Positions 44,640-54,362 of a stretch of DNA of 64,000 nt are shown here, piece after piece (position 1 is the stretch's first letter; each line of letters starts with the position of its first letter). The DNA lies in assembly GCF_900100275.1 (NCBI RefSeq), contig NZ_FNET01000009.1, forward strand, positions 124,001-188,000. The letters are read 5' to 3'. Under the pieces are notes generated by a model. That model ran no database searches. It worked only from the letters and a program-made list of their open reading frames with translations, and was not told the origin of the DNA. Position numbers and translations under genes: made by a program. This DNA comes from Lentzea albidocapillata subsp. violacea. Lineage in GTDB: Bacteria; Actinomycetota; Actinomycetes; Mycobacteriales; Pseudonocardiaceae.

Positions 44640-46094
44640 GGTGATCGGCTTGGTCGCCTCGTCCTGGCGGGGCGCCGGCATCAGCCGCGGCGGGATGTCC
44701 AGGCCTGCCACCCGCACCTGATTACGGCCGTTCTCCTTGGCCTTGTACAGGGCTGCGTCCGCCGAGTGCTGGGCCATGGCCATGTCCGGGCCGTTGTCCG
44801 GGATCACCGCCACGCCGATGGAGGCCGAGATCGCCTGCAGCGACTCGCCTTCCGGTTCCGGGGGCTGGATCTCGCGGCCGTAGAGCGTGACCACGTTGCG
44901 GTGCTTGTCGGTCGTCGGGACGGCCAGGGAGCCGATGGCCTCGCGGATACGTTCGGCGATCGTCACGCCCTGGGCCACCGGGGTGTTCTTCAGCGCTACC
45001 ACGAACTCCTCGCCGCCGTCCCGGCCCGCCACGTCTCCAGGGCGGAGCTTTTCGCGGAGGATTCGGCCCACCTCCGCCAGCACGGCGTTGCCCGCCGGGT
45101 GGCCCCAGGTGTCGTTGATGCGCTTGAAGTGGTCCAGGTCGATGACCAGGACGGTCATCGGTTCGCCGTCCAGGCGGCAGCGTTCGGCCAGGCGGCCCGC
45201 GTACTCGGCCAGGCCGTTCGTGTTCAGCAGGCCCGTCCGGTAGTCGGTGTGGGCGTCCGCGGCCAGGCGCTGGTGCAGCTGTTCCTGCTCGCGCAGCAGG
45301 CGTTCCAGGTGGGTTCGGCGCTCGCCTGCCCTCGACAACAACGCGTTCACCAGGATCACCGGGACGGTGAGCAGCAGAGGGCCCACCCAGTGGCTCGTCA
45401 TCAGCATGCCGAGCATGGCGCCGGCGCCGAGGGTGCTCATTTCGAGCATGTTGTCGACCTTGGAGCCGAGGAAGTCGAGGACCTTCGAGTTCGGCGTCAC
45501 GATCTTGAAGGCGGCCGCGACGGTCATCACCTGGACGAACCAGTAGACGACCGCGGCTATCGCGAGGATCAGGACGAGGCTCAGGTCCGTCGGGATGTTT
45601 CCGGTGGCCGCCAGAGAAACACCCGACAGGTGCACCAATGCCCACGACAGAAGTGTGGAGGCGAGCATGGAGGCGGTGCCGAAGACGAAGCGGTAGGGCT
45701 GACGGCGGGCGATCGGCTGGATCAGGATGCGCATCCAGATCGTGGCGATCACGGCCAGGCCGCCGGGAAGTGCCACCGCGGCGGCGAAGGTCCAGACCGA
45801 GGTGAGGTCGATGTGGGGGCCTGAGGCCTCGTTGCGGCGTGCCTCTTCGGCTCTGCGCACGACGGTCAGGTGGATGGTGATCGCGGCGATGAGCGCGCCG
45901 AAGCGGAGCCAGTCGTCGGTCGAAACGGCGGTAAGCCTCGTCAGGAGCCAAATGGCGGCTACGGCTACGGCCGCTTCGAGCACGAAAAAGTACGCGATCG
46001 CACTAGGCGCAACGGTCCAAAGGTCCCAGTTGCGAATCGGAGTCAAGCCCAATGCCCGCGATCGCCTGCGATCAGTCAAACTGTTCTTCACCAC
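44625..46094 (-). CDS. Membrane-bound GGDEF diguanylate cyclase
   Basis: The 489-aa protein has an N-terminal module of about six transmembrane helices (residues 28-285) and a short coiled coil (RTHLERLLREQEQLHQRL). The GGDEF domain has an intact GGEEF active site (360-364) and the inhibitory site RPGD (351-354). It should make cyclic di-GMP with product inhibition. About 20 residues (KHRNVVTLYGREIQPPEPEG) extend a loop late in the domain. The GTG-GTG start at 46094 is uncertain by one codon. No phosphodiesterase domain is present. Confidence 0.92.
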   Translation of the reverse strand: MVKNSLTDRRRSRALGLTPIRNWDLWTVAPSAIAYFFVLEAAVAVAAIWLLTRLTAVSTDDWLRFGALIAAITIHLTVVRRAEEARRNEASGPHIDLTSVWTFAAAVALPGGLAVIATIWMRILIQPIARRQPYRFVFGTASMLASTLLSWALVHLSGVSLAATGNIPTDLSLVLILAIAAVVYWFVQVMTVAAAFKIVTPNSKVLDFLGSKVDNMLEMSTLGAGAMLGMLMTSHWVGPLLLTVPVILVNALLSRAGERRTHLERLLREQEQLHQRLAADAHTDYRTGLLNTNGLAEYAGRLAERCRLDGEPMTVLVIDLDHFKRINDTWGHPAGNAVLAEVGRILREKLRPGDVAGRDGGEEFVVALKNTPVAQGVTIAERIREAIGSLAVPTTDKHRNVVTLYGREIQPPEPEGESLQAISASIGVAVIPDNGPDMAMAQHSADAALYKAKENGRNQVRVAGLDIPPRLMPAPRQDEATKPITSRTA

Positions 46095-46104
46095 GACCCC
46101 CTAC

Positions 46105-46124
46105 GCTCATGGAACGTCATGAGC
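46105..46124. promoter_or_regulatory. GCTCATG-N6-CATGAGC inverted repeat upstream of the GGDEF gene
   Basis: Perfect 7-bp arms separated by 6 nt lie 10 nt upstream of the cyclase start codon. This fits a dimeric repressor site. The rest of the 208-bp gap up to the MFS gene shows no gene. Confidence 0.4.
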
Positions 46125-46302
46125 CAAGCCGCCGCTGACCAGGTCGTAGACCACCACGCTGCCGCTCGTCGCAACGAGGAGGTGTCCTTCCATGTGTAAC
46201 CGGGACTTCTGAACGCCGCCCTTCCTCTACTCGGCTTCACTCTCGCACCTCGATCATCATGGTGCCTCTACGACGGATATCGCTATTGGTGACCGTTCTG
46301 TT

Positions 46303-47532
46303 TCAGATTGCCACCGCCTTCGTGTCGTCGCGACCCCGGGCACGTCGCCAGGCGAAGGTCGCCTGCGTCGCCAGCAGCAGTCCGATTCCGCCCGCTCCCG
46401 CGATCGTGGCAGTCACCGATCCGATGGAACTGGCGACGACACCGGCCAGCGCCATTCCTCCGCCCTGGCTCGAACGCAGCGCCGCGCGCCCAATGCCGTA
46501 GGCCCTGCCGCGGTACTGGTCCGGTAGCAGCCGCATCCACGCCGAACGAGCGGGTGTGTGATAAGCCCCGCCTATACCGGCGAACACCAGCAAAACGATC
46601 GTCCAGGTCAGGTTCGGGTTGAGAGCGAACAGGATCAACGGCGCCAGCGACAGGATCGCGAGCGGGCCGATGAGCCGTTCTCGTTTAGCCGGATCCCGGA
46701 CGAGGCGGAAGAGCAGCGCCACGCCCAGCACGTTCGCGGCGGGTTCGATGGCGAGGATCAGGCCGACCGCCCAGACCGCGTTCAGACTGGCCGCCAGGGG
46801 GATCGCGAGGCCTTCCGGGACCATCGCGAGGCCCGCGAGCATGCGGACGCCCAGCAGGGTCCTCAGGCGCGGCTCGGACACCATCAGCGTCAGCACGCCG
46901 CGAGGTTGTTCCTCGTCGTCCTTCTTCTTGCGGCCCAGCGGGTCCGCCGCCGGGCGGTGCTTCACGGACGTCTGCACCAGGATCGCCAGGGCGGCGAACG
47001 TGACGGCGTTGACCGCCAGCGCCAGGCCCGGACTGGTGTGCGCGACGAGGAAGCCGGCGGCCGCCAGGCCTGCCATCTGCGCTATGTCGACGGACGTGCC
47101 GAACAACGCCACCCCGTCGTCGTAGCGCTTCGGCGGCAGCACGTGCGGGAGGCTCGCCTCCTGGGCCGCGAGGTACGGCGAGGAGATCGCCAGGACCACC
47201 ACCAGCAGCACGATCATGGCCCACAGCGGCATGCCCGGAATGGCCATCGCCGCCATGAACCCTGCCTGCAACCAGGCCGTCGTCACCATTACCGTGCGGC
47301 GCGGGAACCGGTCGGCCACCCAGCCGAGCAACGGGCCCGAAATCAACGGCGGGAAGAGCGTCAGCGACCACGTGAGGGCGGTCGCGGCAACGGATCGTGT
47401 TCGTTCGAATACGAGCAGTGATAGTGCGACCGCCGCGAGTTGGTCACCGGCGGTCGATACCGTCGAACCGATCCACATGGCGCGGAACTCGCGCAAAGCC
47501 ACGAGCTCGCGCAGGGTGCCGCGGGTCGTCAT
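46303..47532 (-). CDS. MFS transporter (MFS_3/enterobactin-exporter type)
   Basis: The 409-aa protein has twelve hydrophobic segments and the loop motif GWVADRFPRRTVM between helices 2 and 3. A charged central loop (GRKKKDDEEQPR) divides the halves. Its general pattern, LREFRAMWIGSTVSTAGDQ at the start, matches actinobacterial efflux proteins of the MFS_3 group. Substrate is unknown. GAGGT lies 7 nt before ATG 47532. Confidence 0.88.
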   Translation of the reverse strand: MTTRGTLRELVALREFRAMWIGSTVSTAGDQLAAVALSLLVFERTRSVAATALTWSLTLFPPLISGPLLGWVADRFPRRTVMVTTAWLQAGFMAAMAIPGMPLWAMIVLLVVVLAISSPYLAAQEASLPHVLPPKRYDDGVALFGTSVDIAQMAGLAAAGFLVAHTSPGLALAVNAVTFAALAILVQTSVKHRPAADPLGRKKKDDEEQPRGVLTLMVSEPRLRTLLGVRMLAGLAMVPEGLAIPLAASLNAVWAVGLILAIEPAANVLGVALLFRLVRDPAKRERLIGPLAILSLAPLILFALNPNLTWTIVLLVFAGIGGAYHTPARSAWMRLLPDQYRGRAYGIGRAALRSSQGGGMALAGVVASSIGSVTATIAGAGGIGLLLATQATFAWRRARGRDDTKAVAI

Positions 47533-48125
47533 GCGGTACCTCGCGGGGTCGCTGCCCGCGCGCGGTGAATCGGCACGTCCCGATTCGTCCTACGCCGAGT
47601 CACGTCGCCCCCGCCGGTGGTAATCAATTCCTATCGACAATCACGGTAGAAGCTGCCTGACCGTTCAACGTCTGTCCTACCACAGTGTGTACCTAAACGG
47701 AGCAGGGCAGTTACCTAAAGTAGTTACAATAGCAAAACGTCTAGCTGATCTTCTTCACAGTTGACCTCGGGCTCGCCTGATTGGACCCCAAATGGTCACG
47801 TTGTGTGTCAGCTGGTGCCAAACGGGTGTCCGTTGCTCCGCCAACCGGTCCAACCAGCCCCGACTCCGGCACGGCCGGACAGGTGAATTGCGATCAAGAT
47901 GAAGGTACCCGCGCCCGGGAGCGGCGCGAAATGGGCCACGCCGTTTGTCATCGCGATCAGTCGTGAAGTTCTGGCAAGTGTGGAGATCTCGTTTCCCCGC
48001 CCGCGTGACGAAACCGGTTTCGCAGGCGGGAAAACGATCACTAACGTCGGCAATGAACGCGATTGGCGTCGCGCACCGGCCGATAACGTCAGACAACTGT
48101 CGGACAAGCCCCGTCAGTAGGGTTT
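47533..48125. other. 593-bp region without a convincing gene
   Basis: This gap between the MFS start and the rlmB end is locally AT-rich around 47630-47770, with repeated AGTTAC/TAGTTAC. A 73-codon plus-strand frame (47899-48120) exists, but its third-position GC is low and the minus strand is equally open. It lies exactly at the synteny breakpoint before the inverted rlmB-radA segment. Confidence 0.55.
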
Positions 48126-49097
48126 TCAGCCCTTGGCCGCAATACGGCGGCGGCGGGCGACCTCGGCCAGCACGACACCCGCCGCGACGGACGCGTTGAG
48201 CGACTCGACGCCGGTGGCCATCGGGATCGACACGGTCTGGTCGCAGGTCTCCTTGACCAGACGACCGAGGCCGCGGCCCTCCGAGCCCACCACGACGACG
48301 AGCGGGCCCGTCGCGAGGTCCAGACCGTCGACGTCGACGTCACCGTCCGCGTCGAGACCCACGACCATCAGGCCGGCCTCGGCCCAGTCGCGCAGCGTGC
48401 GGGTGAGGTTCGTGGCCATCGCGATCGGGATCTTCGCCGCCGTGCCCGCGCTCGTGCGCCAGGCGACCGCCGTCATCGACGCGCTGCGGCGCTGTGGCAC
48501 CACGACGCCCTGCGCGCCGAACGCCGCGGCGGACCGCACCACGGCACCCAGGTTGCGCGGGTCCGTCACGCCGTCGAGCGCCACCAGCAGCGGCGGCGTA
48601 CCGGCGCGCTGGGCGAGTTCGAGCAGCTCGTCCGGGGTTGCGTACTCGAACGGCGGCACCTGCAGGCCGAGGCCCTGGTGCATGGCGCCGCCGGTGATCC
48701 GGTCGAGCTCACCGCGGGACACCTCCAGCACGGAGATTCCCCGCTCGGCGGCCAGGCTCACGGCCTCGGCCACGCGGTCGTCCGAGTCGATGCCCAGAGC
48801 CACGTACAGCGCCGTAGCGGGCGTGCCCGCGCGCAGGCACTCCACGACCGGGTTGCGGCCCGCCACGGTCTCGGCGGAGGCCTTTTCCTTCGTCTGCCTG
48901 CGCTGGGTCCTGGCGGCACTGGACTTCGCCGCCATCTTGGCGTTCCGGTACGCCGGGTGGTTCGGTCGCTCGACCGCCTTCGGCGTCGGACCCTTGCCCT
49001 GCAGGCCCTTGGACTTCTGGCCGCCGGAGCCGGTGACCGCGCCCTTCTTCGAGCCCGGATTGCGCATCGCGCCCTTGCGCTTGGAATTGCCAGCCAC
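48126..49097 (-). CDS. rlmB: 23S rRNA (guanosine-2'-O-)-methyltransferase RlmB/TrmH family
   Basis: The 323-aa SPOUT methyltransferase has a basic N-terminal extension ([17 protein letters not shown]), a substrate-binding domain starting [13 protein letters not shown], and the knotted SAM site with [34 protein letters not shown] and [22 protein letters not shown] 49097 gives the N-terminus shared with M. tuberculosis Rv3579c; the longer frame overlaps cysS. It follows cysS by 5 nt. Confidence 0.94.
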   Translation of the reverse strand: MAGNSKRKGAMRNPGSKKGAVTGSGGQKSKGLQGKGPTPKAVERPNHPAYRNAKMAAKSSAARTQRRQTKEKASAETVAGRNPVVECLRAGTPATALYVALGIDSDDRVAEAVSLAAERGISVLEVSRGELDRITGGAMHQGLGLQVPPFEYATPDELLELAQRAGTPPLLVALDGVTDPRNLGAVVRSAAAFGAQGVVVPQRRSASMTAVAWRTSAGTAAKIPIAMATNLTRTLRDWAEAGLMVVGLDADGDVDVDGLDLATGPLVVVVGSEGRGLGRLVKETCDQTVSIPMATGVESLNASVAAGVVLAEVARRRRIAAKG

Positions 49098-49102
49098 GGA
49101 AG

Positions 49103-50497
49103 TCAGTCGTCCTTCAAAGTCCACTGCGGACCGTCGGGGGTGTCCTCGACGGCGATGCCCGCGTCGTGCAGCTGGTCGCGCAGTGCGTCGGAGCGCGCGA
49201 AATCCCTGCTCTTGCGGGCGTCCTGGCGTTCGACGAGAAGCCGATCCACCAGGGTGGTCAACGCCTGCCGCATGCCGAGATCGGCAGACGAGGCGTCGTT
49301 CCACTTCGGCGACAACGGGTCGACGCCGAGGATGTCAGCCATCCGGCGCACGCACTCGGCGGCCGCACGGGCCGTCTCGTGGTCGCCGTCGGCGAGTGCG
49401 GTGTTGCCCTGGCGCACCTTGTTGTGCAGTGCCGCCACGGCTTGGGGCGTGTTCAGGTCGTTGTCCATCGCCACGACGAAGTCCGGGCACATGTCGCCCT
49501 CGCGCTCGATCGGGCCGACGCGTTCCGCGACACGGCGCAGGAACGACTCGATGCGCCCGTAGGACGTCACCGCCTCCTGCAACGCCTCTTCGGAGTACTC
49601 GATGTGCGAACGGTAGTGCGGCGCCACCAGGTAGTACCGCAGCTCCTGCGCGCGGACCTTGTCCAGCATCGCGGGGATGGAGACGGTGTTGCCGAGCGAC
49701 TTGGCCATCTTCTCGCCGGACAGCGTCACCCAGTAGTTGTGCATCCAGTAGTTCGCGAAGCCGTCACCGGCCGCGCGCGACTGGGCCTGCTCGTTCTCGT
49801 GGTGCGGGAAGATCAGGTCGAGCCCGCCGCCGTGGATGTCGAACGTGCCGCCGAGGTACGTCGTGGCCATCGCCGAGCACTCCAGGTGCCAGCCGGGCCT
49901 GCCGTCGCCCCACGGCGTCGGCCAGGACGGCTCGCCGGGCTTGGCGGCCTTCCACAGCGTGAAGTCGCGCGGGTCACGCTTGCCGCGCACCGCCGTCTCA
50001 CCCTGCTCCACGCCGTCGAGCCGCTGCCCGGACAGCGCGCCGTACTCGGGGAACGAGCGCACGTCGAAGTAGACGTCGCCGCCGACGTCGTACGCGTGGC
50101 CCTTGTCGATCAGCCGCTGCATCAGCTCGACCATCTGCGTGACGTGGCCGGTGGCGCGCGGCGCGTACGACGGCGGCAGGCAGCCCAGCGCGTCGTAGGC
50201 GGCCTCGAAGGCGCGCTCGTGCGTGTACGCCCACTCCCACCACGGCCGGTCGTGCTCGGCGGCCTTGGTGAGGATCTTGTCGTCGATGTCGGTGACGTTG
50301 CGGACCAGCGTGACGTCAGCGCCGTCGCGGGCGAGCCAGCGGCGCAGGACGTCGAAGTTCAGGCCGCTGCGGACGTGGCCGATGTGCGGCACACCCTGCA
50401 CGGTCGCCCCACACACGTAGATCGACGCCGTTCCGTTGACCTGCGGGTGGAACTCCCGCATGGACCGGCTCGCCGTGTCGTAGATGTGGAGGCTCAC
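49103..50497 (-). CDS. cysS: Cysteinyl-tRNA synthetase
   Basis: CysRS charges tRNA-Cys. The 464-aa protein has the zinc Cys in [15 protein letters not shown] with the HIGH motif, further zinc ligands in GWHLECSAM and FPHHENE, and the KMSKS loop as KMAKSLGN. The Ser to Ala change is tolerated in actinobacterial CysRS. ATG 50497 overlaps the HAD-hydrolase stop. It was distinguished from the MshC ligase by its full length and C-terminal anticodon-binding helices. Confidence 0.95.
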   Translation of the reverse strand: MSLHIYDTASRSMREFHPQVNGTASIYVCGATVQGVPHIGHVRSGLNFDVLRRWLARDGADVTLVRNVTDIDDKILTKAAEHDRPWWEWAYTHERAFEAAYDALGCLPPSYAPRATGHVTQMVELMQRLIDKGHAYDVGGDVYFDVRSFPEYGALSGQRLDGVEQGETAVRGKRDPRDFTLWKAAKPGEPSWPTPWGDGRPGWHLECSAMATTYLGGTFDIHGGGLDLIFPHHENEQAQSRAAGDGFANYWMHNYWVTLSGEKMAKSLGNTVSIPAMLDKVRAQELRYYLVAPHYRSHIEYSEEALQEAVTSYGRIESFLRRVAERVGPIEREGDMCPDFVVAMDNDLNTPQAVAALHNKVRQGNTALADGDHETARAAAECVRRMADILGVDPLSPKWNDASSADLGMRQALTTLVDRLLVERQDARKSRDFARSDALRDQLHDAGIAVEDTPDGPQWTLKDD

Positions 50498-51117
50498 ACG
50501 GGAATGGTACGGGCCACATCCAACAGCGCATTTGGCCGGTCACTCGTAGGAACCGGGTTGACGAGCCGGAAGGCACAACCGATCGCCTCGGCTCCGCCGT
50601 CCGCCTCCTCGCTGTCGCCGACCATCACGGCGTCGCGGGGATCGACGCCCAGCCGTTCGCACGCGGTGGTGAAGATCTTCGGGTCCGGCTTGATGACGCC
50701 TTCTTCGTAGGACAGCACGAACTCGTCCACGAGGTGCGTCAGGCCGTGCAGCTCGAAGACGCTGCGGATGTCCCAGCCGATGTTGCTGACGACCGCGACG
50801 GGGACGTCCTTCAGGTGTTCCAGCGTGGCCCTGGTGTCCGGGTAGGGCACCCACGACTCCGGGTTCAGCAGCTGGTCGTAGAACGCCTCGGCGTCCGCGA
50901 CCAGGGAGTCCTTCAGGACCCTGACGTGGACCCAGCGGTGGAGGTCGGGGTCGAGGTCGCGGCGGTGCCAGGCGTCCACCAGTTCGGGGTCCATGCCGTC
51001 GGCGATGCCGACCGGGGCCGTGAGGGCACGCATCAGGGCACCGTTGGACTCGAGCTCGGGATGCTCGAGCCGGAACAGCGTGCCGGAGAAGTCGAAGAGC
51101 GCGGCGCGGATCGTCAC
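50494..51117 (-). CDS. HAD-superfamily hydrolase with Ser in the second catalytic position
   Basis: The 207-aa protein has HAD motif I as FDFSGTLF, motif II in VVSNIGWD, the Lys in [10 protein letters not shown] and motif [12 protein letters not shown]. The usual DxD of phosphatases is DxS, so the general acid Asp is missing. This variant also occurs in other actinobacterial HAD proteins. GTG 51117 is chosen because upstream sequence belongs to the TIR gene region. It is coupled to cysS by a 4-nt overlap. Confidence 0.85.
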   Translation of the reverse strand: MTIRAALFDFSGTLFRLEHPELESNGALMRALTAPVGIADGMDPELVDAWHRRDLDPDLHRWVHVRVLKDSLVADAEAFYDQLLNPESWVPYPDTRATLEHLKDVPVAVVSNIGWDIRSVFELHGLTHLVDEFVLSYEEGVIKPDPKIFTTACERLGVDPRDAVMVGDSEEADGGAEAIGCAFRLVNPVPTSDRPNALLDVARTIPV

Positions 51118-51142
51118 GCCCCCGACTCTACGTGCCGAACGG

Positions 51143-52096
51143 CTAGGTGGTCTGGACCTTTTTGAGCTCGGCCTCGACCGGTGACATGTCGTAGGACAGG
51201 GTGAGCTCCAGATCGCCCGCACCGCGCTCGCTGGCGGCCGTGAACTCCTCGACGAACTGCTCGATCTGCTTGAGCGGCTGGTCGGGGAGTTGCGCGGCGG
51301 TGGCGTAGAGGGCGGTGAACCGGTCCGGCGTCGTGGTGCCGCGCAGGTCGGCGGACCAGTCGAGCAGGTTCTCGTACTGCTCCACGAAGCGGTTCGCCAG
51401 CAGGCGGATCTTGTCCTTGTCGCCCGGCCGGCCCGCCGGTCCGAACGCCCACTGCTGCCTGCCCGGCGAGAGCAGGTCCGAGATGGCGTTGATGATCCCG
51501 TCGAACGTCCGCGAACGCGCCGTGAAGTAGTCCAGCGCGTCGGTGTCCGTGGTGATCGTCCGTCCGGCCGCGGCGAAGCCCATCTCGTGGCTGATCCGCT
51601 TGTCCTTGAGGTTGCGCATGTGCAGCCCCACGGTGTCGGAGAACAGCTGGTACTCCCAGCCCGCCGGCGGTGCGGCGACCGCGGCGCCGACCTTCTTCGC
51701 GATCATCCCGGCCAGTTCGCGCGGGGTGAGGCGGCGCAGGTCGAGGTAACCGGTGCCGACCCGCAGCGCCGGGAGGTCGGTGTCGTCGAACCGGACCGGC
51801 AGCACGTACTCGGTGTCGGAGACCAGCGCGCGGTCGAACGCGGACTGCCGCTCGTGCTTGGTCCACATCTTCCTGGCGTAGTGCTCCGACACGAACATCA
51901 CGCAGAAGCGCGAGTCGTGGCGGTAGATCTGGTCGAGGTGCTCGATGAGGTTCTTGCCCCAGAGATCGGCTTGCTCGTCGGTGTCGTAGAAGCGGGTCAC
52001 GCCCAGCTCGGTGAGGTGGCGGGCCACCTCGTCGACGTAGGGGCGGTCTTCGCCGGCGAAGGAGAGGCACACGTCGTACTTGGGCACGAGGCGCAT
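51143..52096 (-). CDS. TIR-domain protein with uncharacterised C-terminal helical domain
   Basis: The 317-aa protein opens with a TIR domain (residues about 5-135: YDVCLSFAGEDRPYVDEVA, then S-x2-Y-x5-W-x3-E with Glu82). Ser70, Tyr73, Trp78 and Glu82 have the spacing of NADase-type TIR domains. The remaining 180 residues are mainly helical, with no family I can name. Such proteins often act in anti-phage defence by depleting NAD or making cyclic ADP-ribose signals. It is inserted between ispF and cysS, which are adjacent in M. tuberculosis. GTG 52114 is an alternative start. Confidence 0.85.
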   Translation of the reverse strand: MRLVPKYDVCLSFAGEDRPYVDEVARHLTELGVTRFYDTDEQADLWGKNLIEHLDQIYRHDSRFCVMFVSEHYARKMWTKHERQSAFDRALVSDTEYVLPVRFDDTDLPALRVGTGYLDLRRLTPRELAGMIAKKVGAAVAAPPAGWEYQLFSDTVGLHMRNLKDKRISHEMGFAAAGRTITTDTDALDYFTARSRTFDGIINAISDLLSPGRQQWAFGPAGRPGDKDKIRLLANRFVEQYENLLDWSADLRGTTTPDRFTALYATAAQLPDQPLKQIEQFVEEFTAASERGAGDLELTLSYDMSPVEAELKKVQTT

Positions 52097-52140
52097 GTTA
52101 GTGGCGGGAACCACACCGCTGTGCGGGGAGTTGGGTAGGT

Positions 52141-52434
52141 ATGAGCCTGGGGTTCCTTTTCGCGATGTCGTTACCCGCGTTGGTCGCGGCGTTGTTCTTC
52201 CTCGCGGTCATCGAGCGGTTCTTCCGCGGCAGGAAGGGGACGCCGATGTCGACGGCAGGGATCAGCGAGCTCGGCGCCACCTTCGAGGCGGGCAAGCGCG
52301 ACGAACTGGAGTTCCGCAAGGAGGAACGGCAGCTGCGCGACGACGAGGGCGACCACGCACCGCCGCGCAGCCGGGTGGACCTCGAGGGCGGCACGGCCGT
52401 GCTGAAGGTGCCCGCGCAGAGGCAGCCGCGTTAG
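52141..52434 (+). CDS. Small membrane protein, DUF6191-like
   Basis: The 97-aa protein has one N-terminal transmembrane helix (MSLGFLFAMSLPALVAALFF) followed by a polar tail with GISELGATFEAGKRDELE and DHAPPRSRVDLEGG. The pattern fits the DUF6191 family as I recall it. Function is unknown. It is divergent from the TIR gene and ends 7 nt before the convergent ispF stop. Confidence 0.65.
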   Translation: MSLGFLFAMSLPALVAALFFLAVIERFFRGRKGTPMSTAGISELGATFEAGKRDELEFRKEERQLRDDEGDHAPPRSRVDLEGGTAVLKVPAQRQPR

Positions 52435-52441
52435 GCGGTGG

Positions 52442-52909
52442 TCAGGCCAGGGGGAACAGCAGGGCTGTCGCGATCGCCGCGATGCCCTCGTTTCGCCCGG
52501 TGAGACCCAGGCCGTCCGTGGTGGTGCCGGCCACCGAGACCGGGCCGCCGATCGCGTCGGAAAGCGTTTGCTGGGCCTCTTCGCGGCGCTTGCCGATGCG
52601 CGGCTCGTTACCGATGACCTGCACTGTGGCGTTTCCCACACGGAAGCCGGCCTCCTCGATGAGGCGACGCACCTCCGTCAGTAGGACCACGCCGTGCGCG
52701 CCCGACCAGCGTGGGTCCGACGTGCCGAAGACGGCGCCCAGATCGCCCAGGCCCGCCGCGGACAGCAGCGCGTCGCACAGCGCGTGGGAGGCCACGTCGC
52801 CGTCGGAGTGGCCTGCGCACCCGTCGACGCCCTCCCACAGCAGCCCGGCGATCCAGCACTCACGACCCGCTTCGATCGGGTGGACGTCGACGCCCTGGCC
52901 GATCCTCAC
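52442..52909 (-). CDS. ispF: 2-C-methyl-D-erythritol 2,4-cyclodiphosphate synthase
   Basis: IspF closes the cyclodiphosphate in the MEP isoprenoid pathway. The 155-aa protein has the metal ligands in GQGVDVHPI and [17 protein letters not shown], then [16 protein letters not shown] and [20 protein letters not shown] 52909 overlaps the ispD stop, so the two consecutive MEP enzymes are coupled. Confidence 0.96.
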   Translation of the reverse strand: MRIGQGVDVHPIEAGRECWIAGLLWEGVDGCAGHSDGDVASHALCDALLSAAGLGDLGAVFGTSDPRWSGAHGVVLLTEVRRLIEEAGFRVGNATVQVIGNEPRIGKRREEAQQTLSDAIGGPVSVAGTTTDGLGLTGRNEGIAAIATALLFPLA

Positions 52910-53598
52910 TCCTGGCCTCCGCTGAACAGTGCTTCCGCGACCGCGAGGTCGAACGGCGTGGTGATCTTCATGGCGTGGGGGTGCCCGGGAACGGTGTGGA
53001 CCGCGACACCGTTCTGCTCTACGAGAGCAGCGTCGTCAGTCGCGGCGATACCGGAGCAATAGGCGGCTTTGAGAGTCTCGGCGCGGAAACCCTGCGGGGT
53101 CTGTACGACCCGCAGCGCGGCTCGATCAGGTGTGGAGACGACCACTCCGGCCTCGTCCACCTGCTTGATCGTGTCGGCGACCGGAAGCACCGGGATGACG
53201 GCGTCGTACCCGCCGCGCACGGCGGCGACGACACCGGCGATGACCTCGGGAGGGGTGAAGGCACGAGCAGCGTCGTGGACCAGCACGATCGAGGTGTCCG
53301 GAATCACGCGGAGCGCGTGTTCGAGGGCGAGCCGCACCGAGTCGGTGCGCTGCGAGCCCCCTGGAAGCACGTGCACCGCCCCGCCGGCCGGGGCCAGCGA
53401 GGCGGTTGCGGTGTGCACTTGATCCACATCGGACGGTGGAGCGGCGATGACCACGTGCTGAACCTGGCCTGACTCGAACAGACCCTGCACTGCACGCGTC
53501 AACAGCGGTACACCGTTGACCGGCACGAGCGCCTTGGGCATCCCGTAGCCCAGACGCTCACCTCGCCCTGCCGCGGGCACGAGCGCGACAACACTCAT
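52906..53598 (-). CDS. ispD: 2-C-methyl-D-erythritol 4-phosphate cytidylyltransferase
   Basis: IspD transfers CMP from CTP to methylerythritol phosphate. The 230-aa protein starts with the nucleotide loop [20 protein letters not shown], has [13 protein letters not shown] with the metal Asp, and [10 protein letters not shown] near the C-terminus. It lies downstream of carD and overlaps ispF by 4 nt, as in M. tuberculosis. Confidence 0.95.
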   Translation of the reverse strand: MSVVALVPAAGRGERLGYGMPKALVPVNGVPLLTRAVQGLFESGQVQHVVIAAPPSDVDQVHTATASLAPAGGAVHVLPGGSQRTDSVRLALEHALRVIPDTSIVLVHDAARAFTPPEVIAGVVAAVRGGYDAVIPVLPVADTIKQVDEAGVVVSTPDRAALRVVQTPQGFRAETLKAAYCSGIAATDDAALVEQNGVAVHTVPGHPHAMKITTPFDLAVAEALFSGGQE

Positions 53599-53643
53599 GT
53601 TCGCGACTTACATCCGATGCTCTTGTTGAGAACTTGTCGAGAA

Positions 53644-54132
53644 CTATGAGGCAGTGGCGAGAACTTCGTCGAGGAGAACCTCGGCCTTGTCCTCGTCGGT
53701 GCCCTCGGCCAGCGCCAGCTCGCTGACCAGTATCTGCCGCGCCTTCGCCAGCATCCGCTTCTCGCCGGCGGAAAGCCCGCGATCCTTCTCGCGCCGCCAG
53801 AGGTCGCGCACCACTTCCGCAACCTTGTTCACGTCGCCGGAGGCGAGCTTCTCAAGGTTGGCCTTGTACCGCCGAGACCAGTTGGTCGGCTCCTCGGTGT
53901 GGGGAGCACGCAAGACCTCGAAAACCTTGTCGAGCCCTTCCTGGCCGACAACGTCACGCACGCCTACGATTTCGGCGTTGTCAGCGGGAACCCGAACGGT
54001 GAGGTCGCCCTGCGCTACCTTGAGAACGAGGTACTTCTTCTCCTCGCCCTTGATCACGCGGGTCTCGATTGCTTCGATGAGAGCGGCACCGTGGTGCGGG
54101 TAGACGACGGTCTCTCCGACCTTGAAAACCAT
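53644..54132 (-). CDS. carD: CarD-family RNA polymerase-binding regulator
   Basis: CarD binds the RNA polymerase beta subunit and stabilises open promoter complexes. The 162-aa protein starts [20 protein letters not shown] (the RNA polymerase interaction domain). It has the basic helical DNA-binding C-terminus with [17 protein letters not shown] and the conserved minor-groove Trp. Nearly the whole length matches M. tuberculosis Rv3583c. Its upstream sequence includes TAGGAT, a candidate -10 box about 30 nt before ATG 54132. Confidence 0.96.
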   Translation of the reverse strand: MVFKVGETVVYPHHGAALIEAIETRVIKGEEKKYLVLKVAQGDLTVRVPADNAEIVGVRDVVGQEGLDKVFEVLRAPHTEEPTNWSRRYKANLEKLASGDVNKVAEVVRDLWRREKDRGLSAGEKRMLAKARQILVSELALAEGTDEDKAEVLLDEVLATAS

Positions 54133-54362
54133 GTGTCCTCTGCCCCTTTCGATGCCTCCATCCTAACACGTCCAGCAACCCTCCGATTGCTGCTCGAAGA
54201 TCCGTTAGTGCTGGTCAGGGCCATGCGGGGGGTTGACAAACCACCTGTTCGCGTGCAAGGTACGTCTCATCGAAGATCGACTGGCAGCCCGACGCGGCCT
54301 CGATTCGGGTCCCGGTTAGGCTCCTTGCCTGGTGGTTGTTCCCTAGGAAGGACGCTGGAGCC
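54133..54362. promoter_or_regulatory. Divergent carD / lipoprotein promoter region
   Basis: The 230-bp gap shows no gene. A consensus TTGACA at 54233-54238 and a TAGGCT at 54317-54322 point toward the lipoprotein gene as separate promoter elements. Neither has a well-placed partner box. Confidence 0.4.

Noticed and set aside
47899-48120. 73-codon plus-strand frame in the 593-bp gap
   Set aside because: Third-position GC is low for this genome, the minus strand is equally open, and no ribosome site or family pattern is visible. It is not excluded completely.
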